From NCBI GenBank assembly GCA_023634235.1, contig JAMKCF010000001.1, positions 8,682,758 to 8,746,757 on the forward strand: a stretch of DNA of 64,000 bases. The letters run 5' to 3'. Positions 44,967-57,376 of this stretch are shown piece after piece (positions within the stretch are counted from its first letter, which is position 1; each line of letters begins with the position of its first letter). Source of the stretch: Pisaster brevispinus (lineage: Eukaryota; Echinodermata; Asteroidea; Forcipulatida; Asteriidae). The position numbers and the translations under genes are program-made. A model generated the notes under the pieces. The model was not told the origin of the DNA and did not search any database. It was given only the letters and a program-made list of their open reading frames with translations.

Positions 44967-45112
44967 TGCACTCATATGTGAATCTGGCCAAGATTCTTCT
45001 GAAGCTGCCTAGGGTAGAATTTCTCCTAAGTGAGAAATTCAACCAGGACCCTTTGGAGCAATATTTCAGTAAGCAGCGGGGTGCTGGCCCTTACCGAACA
45101 CGACTGCTATAA
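44967..45112 (+). pseudogene. P-element/THAP9-like transposase C-terminal exon remnant
   Basis: The acceptor ATTTTTTAG precedes HSYVNLAKILLKLPRVEFLL, and the exon then contains SEKFNQDPLEQYFSKQRGAG. That FNQDPLExxFxxQRxxG pattern is the C-terminal signature of P-element and THAP9-like transposases. It ends after GPYRTRLL at a TAA and runs straight into the AGCATTC/AGCATGC repeat. No catalytic part was found nearby. Confidence 0.5.
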
Positions 45113-45610
45113 TAGCATGTGCATATCAGTTCAACAGCATTCAAACAGCATGTGCATGCTATACATAGCATTCACAGATGGGACTGCTAAGTTTTACAAT
45201 TTGTACAGCATTCTATATAGCATGCACTATGAAAATAGCATTCAAAATAGCATGCAAACCACAAAACAATTTTTACAGCATTCTAGATAGCATGCAGTAT
45301 GAAAATAGCATTCCAAATAGCATGCAAACCACAAAACAATTTTTACAGCATTCTAAACAGCATGCAAATTACCACAAAGCATTCCACTATGAAGCTATTG
45401 GCCGTTTGTAAATTGAGTACAGCATTCCAATTAGCAGTAACTTGCAACCTTCTTAAGTAAAGCATTCGGGTCTAAAACACAGCTGAACATTTTTTTTATA
45501 TTGCCAAGTATAGCATTCCAATGGTGAATAAAATGCAAGTATAGCATTCCGTGCAAATGTTCAATGTTATTAAGTATAGCATTCTAAAAATACATATACA
45601 TAAGATTTTT
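45113..45610. repeat. AGCATTC/AGCATGC word field with a tandem core of about 68 bp
   Basis: The heptamers TAGCATTC and TAGCATGC (also CAGCATTC) recur about 20 times. In 45195-45370 a unit of about 68 bp is repeated (the phrase AACCACAAAACAATTTTTAC occurs twice). Beyond 45400 the words continue at looser spacing. Confidence 0.65.
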
Positions 45611-46415
45611 ATTTATGCAGCAACTGAATGCTATACTTGGTGTATTTTTTCATGTATTTGGGGTTCAATGCACCTCTGTAAACTGCATGGAAACAGGTTT
45701 TCCAATGTCTATATAAAGCACGTTAACAGAAGTTCAAACAGCATTTTAAGACTACTTCAGTTCTATATCAATAGAAAGTTTTATTGTAAGTAATATCCTT
45801 GCATACATTGTAACACATTACATGTAGGCAATTTGGTGGACAAATTTCTTAGAATAGTGAAGGCCATAGGAAGGATTTATCTAAATAGTGGAATAGCATA
45901 TGCAGTGTCCAACACCACAACAGTTTCTTTAGAAGCCCAGTCGTACCGTGGGGGAAAGAAGACGCATAATTTCTGTGACGTTATTTCATGATTCTTGAGA
46001 TCAGAAGCTTTGCAAGGTGTAAGAAGAAAGTAAGTAGTGCACAATTATCATCCACAATCTCTTCTGGGAATGAGTTCCTCCTTCACCCCAAAAGCATACA
46101 AAGGCAATTCCAAAGAGATGGTCCAGCATGTGAAGAAAAAAAAGATCTCTACAAGTTGAAAAACCAGTTTTAGTTTCGGTTGTAGCAACCATATTAATAA
46201 CTGTTTACAAGTATGCTGTAAAATGTGTACAATTTTCACTGTTTTCTCCTGACGCAGATGATGGATGAGCCAAAGGTTGATCTTTTCTAAGACTTTTCAT
46301 GCATACGTTAAGTCACACAAAGTGACAGCACTGATGGATCGAGTTTACCAATCCTACATTTTACCTTTAATCCCTGTCCAACCTATTTGGTATTTCACAT
46401 ACGTAACATTTGTCA

Positions 46416-48848
46416 TTAACTTCCACAAATATACATACATTTACAATGGCAGTCACTGGCACCACTGGATTCTTTGTTTGGCACAACAGATTGTACTTTA
46501 TCTTGTGTTTCATAACTACAACTAAACGGAGTAATCAAGGCGACATTTCTTGTAGTGGAAGAATTATCAACAAACTGAATGAACTGCTTAACACTGCCAA
46601 ATGAAACTTTGTTGGTTTCACTGGTGTATTTTATAACACTCTGATTTCGTTTTTTTATTCTGGTATATGATTGTGCATAAACATAAACTGACAAAGATGA
46701 AAGGAAAATTTTTGAGAAGGTGGCAACCTGGATACTTAATATTGTGTACTTCTGTAATATACAATCCATTTCTGAATCTGACAGTTGTTTTAATTTGACA
46801 CTCCCTACATTCTTAATACCTGGTTCAATGTCTTGACCTTTGCAATGCTTTTGTTTTTTAATGTCCATATAAAATTGTTTTACATCTGTGTCACCAAGGT
46901 ACTTTTCAACAAGAATAGGCAGTGCCTGAATGATATTTATACTGTTAATAATTTGGGTGGCTACTCCTTGGGTCCCATGTATTTGTTGCAAAATGTAGCC
47001 ATTTAAATCATAAACAAAACAGTTGTTGGAAAATAAAGGACCTGTAGCTCGTACACAATCAGTCAAGTGCAACAACTGATGAATATTCATTGTCATATAT
47101 CGGCCTAAATACAATTTTGGGAAAAACTGTACAAAGTGAAAAAGACAATTCTCAGCAAGATCTATTTCTGTTGTTGTGATGTTCTCTTGAGAGAGAATGT
47201 GAACTGCTTTGACCAAAGCCCCAAAATGTAAGAAATGGCTTGTATTTAATACAGACTTAAGTATAGGAATACCCCAATACAACAAAAAATTCCGATATTC
47301 TGAAGCTTTCCAATGTAGCAAATCATCCAATGACCTTGGAACTCTAGTTATAAATACAGTTGGCTTTATTTTGAGCAGAAACTCATTTACTTTACAACGA
47401 GATTTGATATATGATGAAGATTCCTTTCTTTTATCATGACCAAACCACAATTCTAATAACAGTTTCATTACCCCACGCATATAATCAATTACAAAGCCGT
47501 TAACAGGGTCAACATATTTGAGATACATAAACCAGAAAGGTCCCTTAACCCCTCGAACAATATAGTTTTTATTGCCGCTGTAAATATTTTCACAAACTTT
47601 CTTGATATCACTGTTTATATCCAAAACAGTACGTGGGGGTCCTTTTGGATCATCTTCCTTAAAAGGGAACACGTGGCAGTGACCTCCTTTTTCTGTACGG
47701 TGTGTCTCACCTTGCTGCAAGCAAAACCAACAGCCATATTTCCCATTGAACTGCATACTGTTTGAAACAAGACAACGGGCAGGAAGGTCACAGGTACAAG
47801 TTAGCAAGGTAGCTTTGCAGACGAATGTTGACCCATTGTTGTCCTCAAATGGTACACCATCTTCTAATCTAGAAATTTCATCATACAATGGTTTTTAAAA
47901 ACTCCACATTATAGGTTTTTTGGCAGAAATCCAAACACCATAAAATAAAACATTTTCTCGAAGTTTCCTATCTGCAATAGGTAATTCATTTATCAATAAA
48001 TACACAGGCCACATAGAGATCTTTGAACTTTTAAATATTGGAACGCCATCAGTATTGAAAGCAAACGAAATGTTGTTTTCTTTATCTAAAAATCTTTTGC
48101 TGAAGAGTTTTTTGTACTGCCATCATAAACATCTGAAAATGTTCCATTGACATTGTTTTTGTAATGCTGGAATCTGTGTGTTCTAATTTTCTCTGTAACT
48201 GTTTGACGCTTAAACATTACCTGTAGCTGAGTTATGACGGAATGTTGGACAAAATAGGAAGTAGCTCCGGGTAGTTTTAAATCCTTTGAACAAAATTCAT
48301 TTGGACAAATGGCTGACATCCTTGTCAACATTGTTATAATAAAACGAGCAAAAGTACATTATTTGGGGGGAATGTATGTATTTTGTCATGAACTTTCTGA
48401 ATCTGTATAATGACTGCACCATTTTGTGCCCTGGTGGCAAGAGCAAACCAATAAACGAAATAAGATAACTTAGGGCTTCATCAGATAATCTGAATCTAAT
48501 TATGAAACAACACAAATGTAGCATGACTGCACCAATGCATTTTGAGGATCCTTCATACAGTGGTTCCCTACTGTCTATTTCATCTAGATTCTCCTCATCA
48601 TCAACCACACATTCCATATCTTCATTGTAAACTACCTTAGCAGCATGTTCTGTTAAAACATCAAAATCGTCGTCAGCAAGACCAGCATAGTTTTCTTGAA
48701 CGAGGCGTTCCTGAATTTCTGCCATCAGCTCATCAAGGTCTTGATCTTGGATGTCATTAATTGGGGGTGTATATTGAGGAGCTACATCATCGATTGGTGT
48801 TACAAAGATCTCTTCATTTGCCTCTGGTGAAGGCATGGAATTGGACAT
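46416..48848 (-). pseudogene. CACTA/EnSpm-type transposase, intronless and broken
   Basis: Read from 48848: an acidic N-terminus (MSNSMPSPEANEE onward) and a family block LYEGSSKCIGAVMLHL with ALSYLISFIGLLLPPGHK. After a frameshift near 48310 and another near 48090 comes FNTDGVPIFKSSKISMWPVY with GVWISAKKPIM. A TAA near 47897 interrupts SF-KPLYDEI, after which a 490-codon frame runs to 46416. That frame has TCTCDLPARCLVSNSMQFNG, CWFCLQQGE and GPFWFMYLKYVDPVNGFVID, as in animal EnSpm transposases. With two shifts and a stop it should be inactive. Terminal inverted repeats were not found. Confidence 0.8.
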
Positions 48849-49984
48849 ACCATCTGCATTCTTTATCCCGTTGTTGGCTTTGTCCTTGGAAATAAATAAA
48901 ACAAATAGATGTTACAGCAATTTTACTTTTAATTAATAGCCCAAAGGATGGATGAGTTAAAAAGCATCCTCTTTTTAGTACTTACAGGTAATAAACATTA
49001 ACGGATCAACATACTTTTAATGGATGGGGGGGGGGGGTACATCATCAATGACAAAACTTCAAGGGAAGGAGTGTTATTTTAGCCTGAACATGTCCTAGAA
49101 TGTCCATTTAAGTTCGAGATCAATCAATTGAAGTGGGTTGGAGGTGCATGGGAGAGCCTCTCTTGTCAATTTGCCTTAATAATAACAATAGCATTCAGGT
49201 CAACTTGTAGCCTTGCTCAAGGCTGTCGCAGTTTTCACTCCGAAAAAGATGCCGTAAAACCCACCCGTTGCTTATACATGGCACTGTGCGTAATGTGTGT
49301 ATCACATTGCACGATGCTCGTACTACTACTGTGCGCGAGTCATCCGCACTCGTATTACTGTCCGCTTGCGGAGGCCGTTAGGCGGACAGCCTTGTTGGGT
49401 CTGTAACTTCCGTGTCTTTTTTCTCTTTTCGCCGTCCACTATTGGACGTAAATGGGGGGGCCCTCGGATATGCTGGTATTCAGATCATGAATATTTAGAT
49501 ATTTCATCAGACCTATTGCAGACAACGCAGGATGGGGAATATTTAGATATTTCATCAGACCTATTGCAGACAACTCAGGATGGGAAGCATTTATGAATGA
49601 TTCATTTTCGACGTCCAATCACAAGCTTCCCTCATTATGACCTTTGTACCATGCTACCATGTACTTAATCTTTACACTAGAGAACATTCGTAAATTGTAG
49701 TTTTTTGCATTGTTAACTGCTTGAGTAGTTTTAATAATGTAAATATAAAACAGAGGCCCAAACTGTTATGTTATTAGTGCTGATAGAGAAAGAATTTCAT
49801 TTTAAAATAAGTATCTCTTGAATTTATATATTAACACTTCTTCGCTCATGAAAGCTTAAATTGTACTCACATATGAGTATGACAAAGATTCTTTGATTGT
49901 TTCTTCATATGCTATCCTCTTCTTAGCAGCTTCAGGTTCAGCTTCACAAGTAACATATGCATCTGTGTGTGCATTGCAGTGTTG
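48849..49984. other. Stretch with a 48-bp direct duplication, no firm gene
   Basis: The 48-bp unit GAATATTTAGATATTTCATC... occurs at 49489 and 49537 almost without change. In one frame this is an exact 16-residue repeat (EYLDISSDLLQ and so on), but the surrounding frame has no family. A G run lies at 49025-49037. Confidence 0.4.
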
Positions 49985-50125
49985 TATGACTCGAGTCCAG
50001 GACTCGGACTCGAGTCCCAATTTCGGTGACTCGGACTTGACTCGAGTCATGTCTGCAAAAGACTCGGACTCGGACTCGACTATCGTGACTCGGACTTGTC
50101 CCCGAGGACTCGTGACTTGCGAGTC
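49985..50125. repeat. GACTCG-word cluster
   Basis: Dense repeats of GACTCGGACT, GACTCGAGTC and CGAGTC. Several are self-complementary, so both strands look alike. Frames here read as Ser/Asp or Ser/Glu runs and are not genes. Confidence 0.65.
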
Positions 50126-50475
50126 ACGTATTTTCACAAACAATACCTTTTTTCAATATTAAAAACGATTCCGATGATCCGATTGTCATTCCCGGAGTGC
50201 ACATGGATGGAGGAATATTAACGTCTTAGCACAAGACGTACACTGTAGTATGGTGTTGCGAGTAATAGTGTTCGTGATTATTGTAGTAGTATTGTGTAGT
50301 AGATGGCACTGTACATACAGCGCGTGTATGTTCGATTCGTACAATCAATACGCACAATAACACTGAGATGCACGACACCAATATTAATGCTGGTTATATG
50401 TCAACGTTAACACCATAGCCACTGCTTGCGTGAAGCAATTGTGCATATTACCAGGGAAATGGCTGGTACCTAGAC

Positions 50476-50828
50476 ATGTATGCCCCCAGGCTCCTCGGAC
50501 AATTGATGGGTGGTTTGCAACAGAGCTTGGAGGATTTACGTAACGTATTAACAGTATCAATACAACTTCGGCTACACACTATAGAAAATAGGTCGCACAT
50601 TGTGCAGCGCGATGCACGGCCAATGATTGGTAATATTTTATTAGGTAGGAAATTGCAAAAAAAGGAGCGCAAAGATCAAATCTCGCACAGACGTCCGCCA
50701 CGATCGTATACAGAATGTAGCTCAACCTGTTTATCAAGAAGTACATGGCGGAATGGCTTTTTTAACGATCATATGAAGCCCCTCCAAAATAACGACAGAA
50801 GTGTTACAAGTTATACGCCCGAGAAAAT
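50476..50828 (+). CDS. Exon 1 of the DDE-like gene
   Basis: ATG frame MYAPRLLGQLMGGLQQSLED onward, basic, ending in AAAAT before GTGAGT (phase 2). The join to exon 2 keeps the frame. Whether an upstream noncoding exon exists is unknown. Confidence 0.5.
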
Positions 50829-51783
50829 GTGAGTATTATAAATATTGTGGTAGGCCTGGAGTCGTTGAGATTGTGTGTTCATGTCCGTTTTATGATTTTA
50901 TCATGGCGACTGTTTAGCTTGGCGTATTTAGGAAAAAAATATTAGGGTTGCTACTGAAACTGATTTTGAAATGTTCTTGCATTTAATATTCGTTGAAACA
51001 GTGACTATAAAACGACAAATTTTTCACTGTTTGTTGACCAGTTATTGTGACATTAACCCCTATGCATTGGTTACTGTGACGGGTGCATTATTTTCCTTTT
51101 CCTGCATTTCCGTTGCAATGCCAAGAATTACGTTAGTTTCATGTTAATTGCCGGAATGGGATCGAAATAATTTCAATAATCTTCGGAGTCCTCCAAACAG
51201 CCAAAACGCTCAGCTCTGATCTTGACTGTGACGACCCAGAGGGTGGCAATTATTATATGGTAAAAAGAGTGCAGTCGTGCCTTTTACTTTAAAAAAACCC
51301 TAAAAAACATAGTCAGAGTGTTTGTTGTCGATCTATTGAGCTGACAGATCGCAAACCTTTCAGTTTTGGTCTTGATCTTCGCAGCATTTTGATTCGATCA
51401 TTTATTGAAGCTTGTTTAAGATAACGTATGGAGATTGCAGCCGTTCAACGAAATGTACGCCAGTTTGGTTTCAAGGGCCAGAGAGCTGCACAGTTTTTTT
51501 ATTTTAAGAATTGTATAAAATGGGAATGTAACAATCAAAACTTATGGGAAGTCAATGTGGCTAAACGTGATGCATATTAAAAGGAAAAAATATGTTGTAA
51601 TTTCGGATGATGTGTAAGTTTTGAGGATAGATTTGTGTGTGCATAGTAAAAAAAATAATGATTGGCACTTACTGTATACGACTAACACAATATTAACGAT
51701 TTATTAAAATGATAACTGTTTGAAGAACATGTAGGTTGATGTGAAATATGTATCAATGGCCTTCACATTTTCGTTTTCTTTAG

Positions 51784-52079
51784 AACAACCCTAATGCGTA
51801 ATGCAAGCGATGCAGCTTGTCTTGTAAAACCAAATATGGATATGGAACAACTGTTAACAGAGATTGGTAGTGACAGCAGTGGTGACATCCCACTCTCTTT
51901 AGTTGCGACACGGCATGCCAAATTACCTTGTTTAACTGAGCTTGAAAGTGATGTAAACAGTCCTCCAAAGCAAGGACCCCCGGCTGGGAATTACAAGAGG
52001 TACACAGAGCTTGAATCTTCACATGCAAGAACAAGTAAACCATGCTTAACAGAGATAGAGAGTGAAGAGCTACGTACAG
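51784..52079 (+). CDS. Exon 2: acidic repeat region
   Basis: Acceptor TTTCTTTAG, donor GTATTT, phase 1 end. Contains four variants of one short motif: LLTEIGSD, PCLTELESD, RYTELESS and PCLTEIESE. Probably disordered. Confidence 0.65.
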
Positions 52080-52174
52080 GTATTTATAGCGCTCTCTATG
52101 ATTAAAAACTTGTTACAGCCCATGGTATAAATGATTTACTTGCCTCACTTGAATACGACTACCGGAGGGAGCAT

Positions 52175-52219
52175 TGACGACGACGACGACGACGACGACC
52201 ACTACTACTACTACTACTA
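52175..52219. repeat. (GAC)n/(TAC)n microsatellite
   Basis: Eight or so GAC triplets followed by about six ACT/TAC triplets, in the intron after exon 2 of the DDE-like gene. Confidence 0.9.
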
Positions 52220-52407
52220 TTTAATAATGTTCTAAAGTATCTAGGGACAATACAACAAATGTAGCCTATACAGTATACAAAGAAAATGTGTGCAAGCAAA
52301 AGAAAAACAAAACTCTCAAAAAAGTAACCACGAGTGTTTTACATGTAAGCCTACTTCAAATTAGCATCCATATTTCTTTTCCTATCACAACATTGTTGTT
52401 TTTATAG

Positions 52408-52512
52408 ATCCAAGTGATGAGGAGCCTTTAAGAACCCTTTGTTTTACTGAAGTCGAAAGTGAAGATGATTGCAACACAAACTTCACCCTTCATTTGTCTA
52501 GTGATGAATCAG
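52408..52512 (+). CDS. Exon 3: acidic repeat region continued
   Basis: Acceptor TTTTATAG, donor GTAACA. Carries a fifth motif copy, LCFTEVESEDD. Phase 1 in and out. Confidence 0.65.
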
Positions 52513-52998
52513 GTAACACTTTTGCTACGATTAACAATAGACAAAGAAATTTCATTAGCCTTGACCAAGAAACAAAATCAGATGCTGCAAAAGAATAAAT
52601 GTGTGTAAGCTACTGTTATCTTGTGTGGCATTATAGGAGATATGAACCAAATCAACCAACTTTTTCAAGAGCATTGAGACTCGTGATGTTGACACTTAAT
52701 CAATTGTTTCCATAGGGCCTACATTAGGTGGAGTTTCTATTATTGTACTTTTTATGGATTACACAGTAGGCCGATATCAAGTATGACAATTTAGAAGTTC
52801 CTGAACAATTGGTACACTCATAGTTGGTGTACAATGCTTTAAAGCCCAAATCATTAAAACTTGGAACCAAAGAAAAGTCGCAAAATAAAGGAGTTACTGA
52901 CAATAGTTTCCACACAAAACGAAGGTACAAAAAGTGAGGTTTTGCCTTTTGAGTTTTTCATATTTGACTTTTCTTTTCGAATCAATATTATTTTGCAG

Positions 52999-53142
52999 AC
53001 AAAGAGAACAGTTTGGCTCATAAAAACTCGTCGTTTGACAGGCGTACAGCAAAACGAAATAAGGTTCGGTTTGGAGGTGTGGCGTTTGATGGCGCCGAAT
53101 CCGACGATGCTGTAGCAGACTACACTGTAACTGCAAGGACAA
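52999..53142 (+). CDS. Exon 4 of the DDE-like gene
   Basis: Acceptor ATTTTGCAG, donor GTAAGA. Reads KENSLAHKNSSFDRRTAKRN, then VRFGGVAFDGAESDDA. Phase 1 in and out. Confidence 0.65.
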
Positions 53143-53569
53143 GTAAGACCCCAAAGCCAGGCAGCAGTGTATTCAACTTCAAGAAATGCTTTATTTTGAT
53201 TCTCGATACAATGTTTTATGGATTTTAAAAGTCAAGGCACTTTCAAACCTTAAGCCTTGCATTTAGCATGCGAGATTAATTGAATGCAGAATTCAGCATA
53301 TGTAGTGCAAAAAAATTTATTGTGTTCACGACATGGTCAATATTAAGTGCATGAAAACTTAAAGGTGCCTTATGAAGGCAGCAAAAATATTCGCAAACAC
53401 TTTTAAAGGAACATCTGTAACCACCCCTGTGTTCGACCCCTCTTTTGTCTGTATACTTTGTTTTGATTGATGTATTAATACTTGTGAGTACAAGTTATGA
53501 GAGCAATTATCTCGTTTGTTAGAGATTTCTTAAATCAATATGTTGATTATTGTTTATTAATACCCACAG

Positions 53570-53869
53570 GCAAGTCGCGCATAACACCTGTTGCAACCGT
53601 ACTGGGCAGACGATGTTGCAGGCAATACTGTGTGAGGCACATAGATGTCGGAGCAGCAACAAATGCTCGGTCTGCGTTTTCAACTCGCTCGGGACACGCT
53701 CAAAGGCAGTGGTTGTTGAGTTATTTCTTTGATGACCACCAGCGGGAGGAATTAGCATATGTTGATTATATTTATTTAATAGGTACGCAACGAGTTTGTC
53801 CAACAGTCTGGAGAGATGTGCATGGCATCACAAAGACCAGGTTCTACCAATTAAAGAAAAGTTTTGAAG
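53570..53869 (+). CDS. Exon 5: start of the conserved region
   Basis: Acceptor ATACCCACAG, donor GTAAAC. Reads CRQYCVRHIDVGAATNARS, then QRVCPTVWRDVHGITKTRF. The VC...F..V.GI pattern is shared with the transposon-like family. Phase 1 in and out. Confidence 0.7.
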
Positions 53870-54098
53870 GTAAACCATGATACAATGTGTGAACTTCCTT
53901 TAGATAAGACACAAGAATCTATGACGTGCAATGAACATGTTTCAATAGACCGGTAGTCAATCTGCTTTCTAGAACTTTTGAAAAAAACACCACACGAGCA
54001 AGTGTGGACTTCCAGTTTTATCATTGGCAATGCCTACAATACTCACAGCAGACAAACTCATTTTGATATTTAATGATTTGCTTTGCTGATCTATGCAG

Positions 54099-54373
54099 GA
54101 GGATCAAGGGAGTTACAGTCACCAGGGTTTCTCCGAAAGGGTGACGTTGCCATGAAAACTGCCCGTTCTTTGGCCTGGCTAGAGAGATATGCCGGCAAGT
54201 GTGGAGATAAGCTCCCCGATTCCAACCGAATCCATCTTCCTTCGTGTTTGACAAAGGGTGATGTCTACAAAATGATGAAAACAGAGTTAGAAGACATCGG
54301 AGAAAAGGGGTGTAAAGAATCTGTATTTTACCGTCATTGGAGGACAGACTTTCGGCACATAGCAATTCCGAAG
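54099..54373 (+). CDS. Exon 6 of the DDE-like gene
   Basis: Acceptor TCTATGCAG, donor GTATGT. Reads GFLRKGDVAMKTARSLAWLE, then LPDSNRIHLPSCLTKGDVY and FYRHWRTDFRHIAIPK. Ends in phase 0. Confidence 0.7.
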
Positions 54374-54549
54374 GTATGTCAAACAAGTCAACTTTGTCGT
54401 AGACGTAAACAGTTTATATTTGTGTTTTGAGAATTGGGAAAATTGTGTCTATGTAGCAGTTTCCCCCCTTTTTGTATCACTTTATAAACTTGTCCTTAGT
54501 AACACAAGTATTTATTTATTGGTAATTTTTTTAAATTGTTATCTTTTAG

Positions 54550-54651
54550 GAAAACAGATTTGCTAAGTGTGATAAATGCACACTACTGCGCACGTCTATA
54601 GAGAAGGGCAGAGCTGTATCGAAAGCGAGATGATCACATTAGACTTCAGAA
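54550..54651 (+). CDS. Exon 7: zinc-like CxxC segment, frameshifted
   Basis: Acceptor ATCTTTTAG, donor GTAAGT. Reads ENRFAKCDKCTLLRTSIEK. A one-base surplus in GGG at about 54606-54608 throws the frame; in the next frame family-like sequence ending in RDDHIRLQ follows. Confidence 0.6.
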
Positions 54652-55610
54652 GTAAGTCATTAAAAACTCAATACATTCGCGCAGGCCCTTATATTGATAA
54701 ACCCCCCTTTATAGGTTCAAGTTGGAATGCAGAACGCTTTAGCACAACTTTGCCCTTTCTTGAGGAGTGAAGCTTTCTTTATTCCAAAGAATACATCATT
54801 CACAAAAAGAAATCGTTTCAAACGTGTAGGGGATACATAGGTGGAGCGTTTAAAGACTAACTCAATATTACTCATTCATTACATTTCTAAATACCAGACT
54901 AAATCAAATCTGAGCTCAACGATAAAGTAAAAGAAGACAACCCTATAGCAAAGGGAAGCGACACTCACAAACTGCCTAATTACACTTTTTTATTACTCAG
55001 CTGATTAATTTGTAAAAAAAACTAATTTCTAAGCAAGTCAGTGAGTCTCGTTGGTTTTCATATTGCCTTGTGCGCTGTAGCCTTCGCGTAGAGGCAATCG
55101 GGGGGGGGGACCATTTGAAAGGTCACTCAGGCATTTATCAATGAACGTTTGTTTTACATTACAGACTTGAATGGTTAGCCAGCTGGTATTACGGGTATGC
55201 CATTACAACATGATGTTTTACTTCTAATTTAGAATCCCACACCCCACACCTCTTCATTTTTCCAGTAAATATAGATACGTGGGTATTTATGCCCGTGTGC
55301 ACTCATCAGTGTTTTGTGTTATGATATACATATCGGACATTTGTACTGCATGGTATTTACAAAATAAGTTTTATAATGCAAAAACAAGACAAACTACCGA
55401 TACTTTATTTACCATTGGCTGTGTCGTTCGTATTTATTTATTCAGTTGTTTCATTAAGGCCTAATTACCTTTGTATTTACTTTTAGCTGATGGCGGACAC
55501 CTTAAGCAGTTTTTCGAAACAAATCTGAAAAAAAAAAAAATTGAAAGTGCCCTTTGCTTTCCAGGTGTAACATAACCCTTTATTAATTTCATATTCAACT
55601 CTTTTTCTAG

Positions 55611-55999
55611 CAACGAGCGAAAAAAGTACTACACACACGCGCAAAAGGCAAAGACGGCTCCACAACGGTACTTGTAAATCATCATAGACGGCATGGACCA
55701 GAAGTCAACAAGCCTGTCGGGCTTCTTGGTGACACCCAAGTCGCTGTGTTCCATGTGGAAGTTACCAACGCATATTACTGGTGTTATAGTTCATGGGAGA
55801 GGACACCATGTTTTATTGACTTTAAAGAGTGCCACATGACAGCAACCTAACTATCAATGTGCTTCTTCAGACACTAATCAAATATCCGTCTCTGCCACCG
55901 ACCCTGTACTTGCAATTGGACAACTGTGGCCGTGAAAACAAGAACAAATATGTTTTTGCTCTGTGTTGTCTTCTTGTTGAACTGGAGATTTTCATGAAG
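55611..55999 (+). pseudogene. Exon 8: nuclease-like core, broken
   Basis: Acceptor TTTTTCTAG, donor GTTAGC. Holds the first acidic motif (IIIDGMDQ, Asp codon 55687-55689) and the second (LQLDNCGRENKN, Asp codon 55919-55921). A TAA at 55675-55677 lies just before the first. Two one-base shifts occur between about 55790 and 55845, so the two motifs sit in different frames. Confidence 0.7.
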
Positions 56000-56392
56000 G
56001 TTAGCAATACATTTTGACTAATGAGGCAAACTCTAACTACCTTTCTACACTCTTGATTCATTTGCTCGTTTTACGTTTATCCGCCGGATGCTATCCATCT
56101 AGGTATGTATTGTTACAAGCCAGGAAGACAATACACGTAAAATGATCACAAGTTTCTTAATATTTACGTTGATGATGTATTCACTTATTGATTATAGGCA
56201 TTGACACGAGAGACAATGGATGTATCTAACTGACGACTTATTGCTTGAAAGCTGGAATCCCACTGTACCCCCCCCCCAAAAAAAAATTTTTTTTTGAGTT
56301 ATAACCATTGCCATTGACCAAGTTTCACTTTTTGTCATTAATATAAAAATGGTTAATTACCGTTATATCATTTTGGATTGTTTGTTCTCTAG

Positions 56393-56655
56393 ATAAAGGT
56401 GAGCTTCTTGATGGTTGGGCACACACACGAAGACATCGAACAGATGTTTTCGAGGTTTTCTACCTTCCTTATGAGACACAAAGTTCACACATTTTCTTGT
56501 TTGTTGAAGCTTCTTCCAAAGGCATTCCAAAAGCCGAATGTAACAGCACAACGGATTACCAACACACTTAACTTCAGGGATTGGATGACACCTTACTTAA
56601 ACCCAGTCGCCGAACACAGTAAACCACATGTGTTTAAATTCACCCGAAATGAGAG
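56393..56655 (+). CDS. Exon 9: third acidic motif
   Basis: Acceptor TTCTCTAG, donor GTCAGT. Reads VSFLMVGHTHEDIEQMFSRF (Glu 56429-56431, Asp 56432-56434), then NFRDWMTPYLNPVAEHS. The histidines and acidic pair would complete a metal site. Confidence 0.7.
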
Positions 56656-57118
56656 GTCAGTAATAATGTGGTGAAATATTTAGAAGGAATGCACAATCCA
56701 GGATCACATTGTTACGGATATAGTTTAATTGAAGTTTTACAATTATTTTTCAGTGATATTACTTTGTTCATACTTATTATGTTTAGAATTGCCTTTAAAT
56801 TATCAGAGTCATGTAATACATAAGCAGTATATGAACTAAAAAACAAAATTGTGCGCTAAGAAATAAGTTACACTTATCATACCCACGTCAAAAGTTTCTG
56901 TTTTCCAAAAGATCGTAATAAATGCCAATCTATTCATCAGTTGTTAATCCATTCTGTATGACGTCACGAAAAGTTGATAAATACGTTGTGTATAGTAACA
57001 AGTAATGTAAGCATACAAACTTATTGATACTAAGAAGTGCGCAATGCAAAATCGATTTACAATACCTGAGACTCCAAAGAACGTTTTTAATTAGTGTTTT
57101 CTGCCCCTTTGCCTACAG

Positions 57119-57376
57119 GCAAATCAGTAATGCATACGAAGTGCTGGGGTAGCACTGGGGAGAGTTGGCTACCTTGCTCATCTTCAGCGGATGTTGATCC
57201 CTACCTTCTCCTGAAACACCCACTTGGCGACCCTGAGCCAACTGAACTCGACTACAGTCCCTTACAGCTTCCTAAACTGCAACGAGACTTGATGAAAGCA
57301 AAACCCTTCTTCAGTGACTCTTAGAGCAGAGAGTGGCAGGAACTTCTCTCTTGTTTTAGAACAGAGAGTCAATCAA
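57119..57376 (+). pseudogene. Exon 10, with an in-frame stop
   Basis: Acceptor TGCCTACAG, donor GTAAGA. Reads VMHTKCWGSTGESWLPCSS, then LQLPKLQRDLMKAKPFFSDS, a TAG at 57322-57324 and on as SREWQELLSCFRTES. The join from exon 9 is off by one base. Confidence 0.6.
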
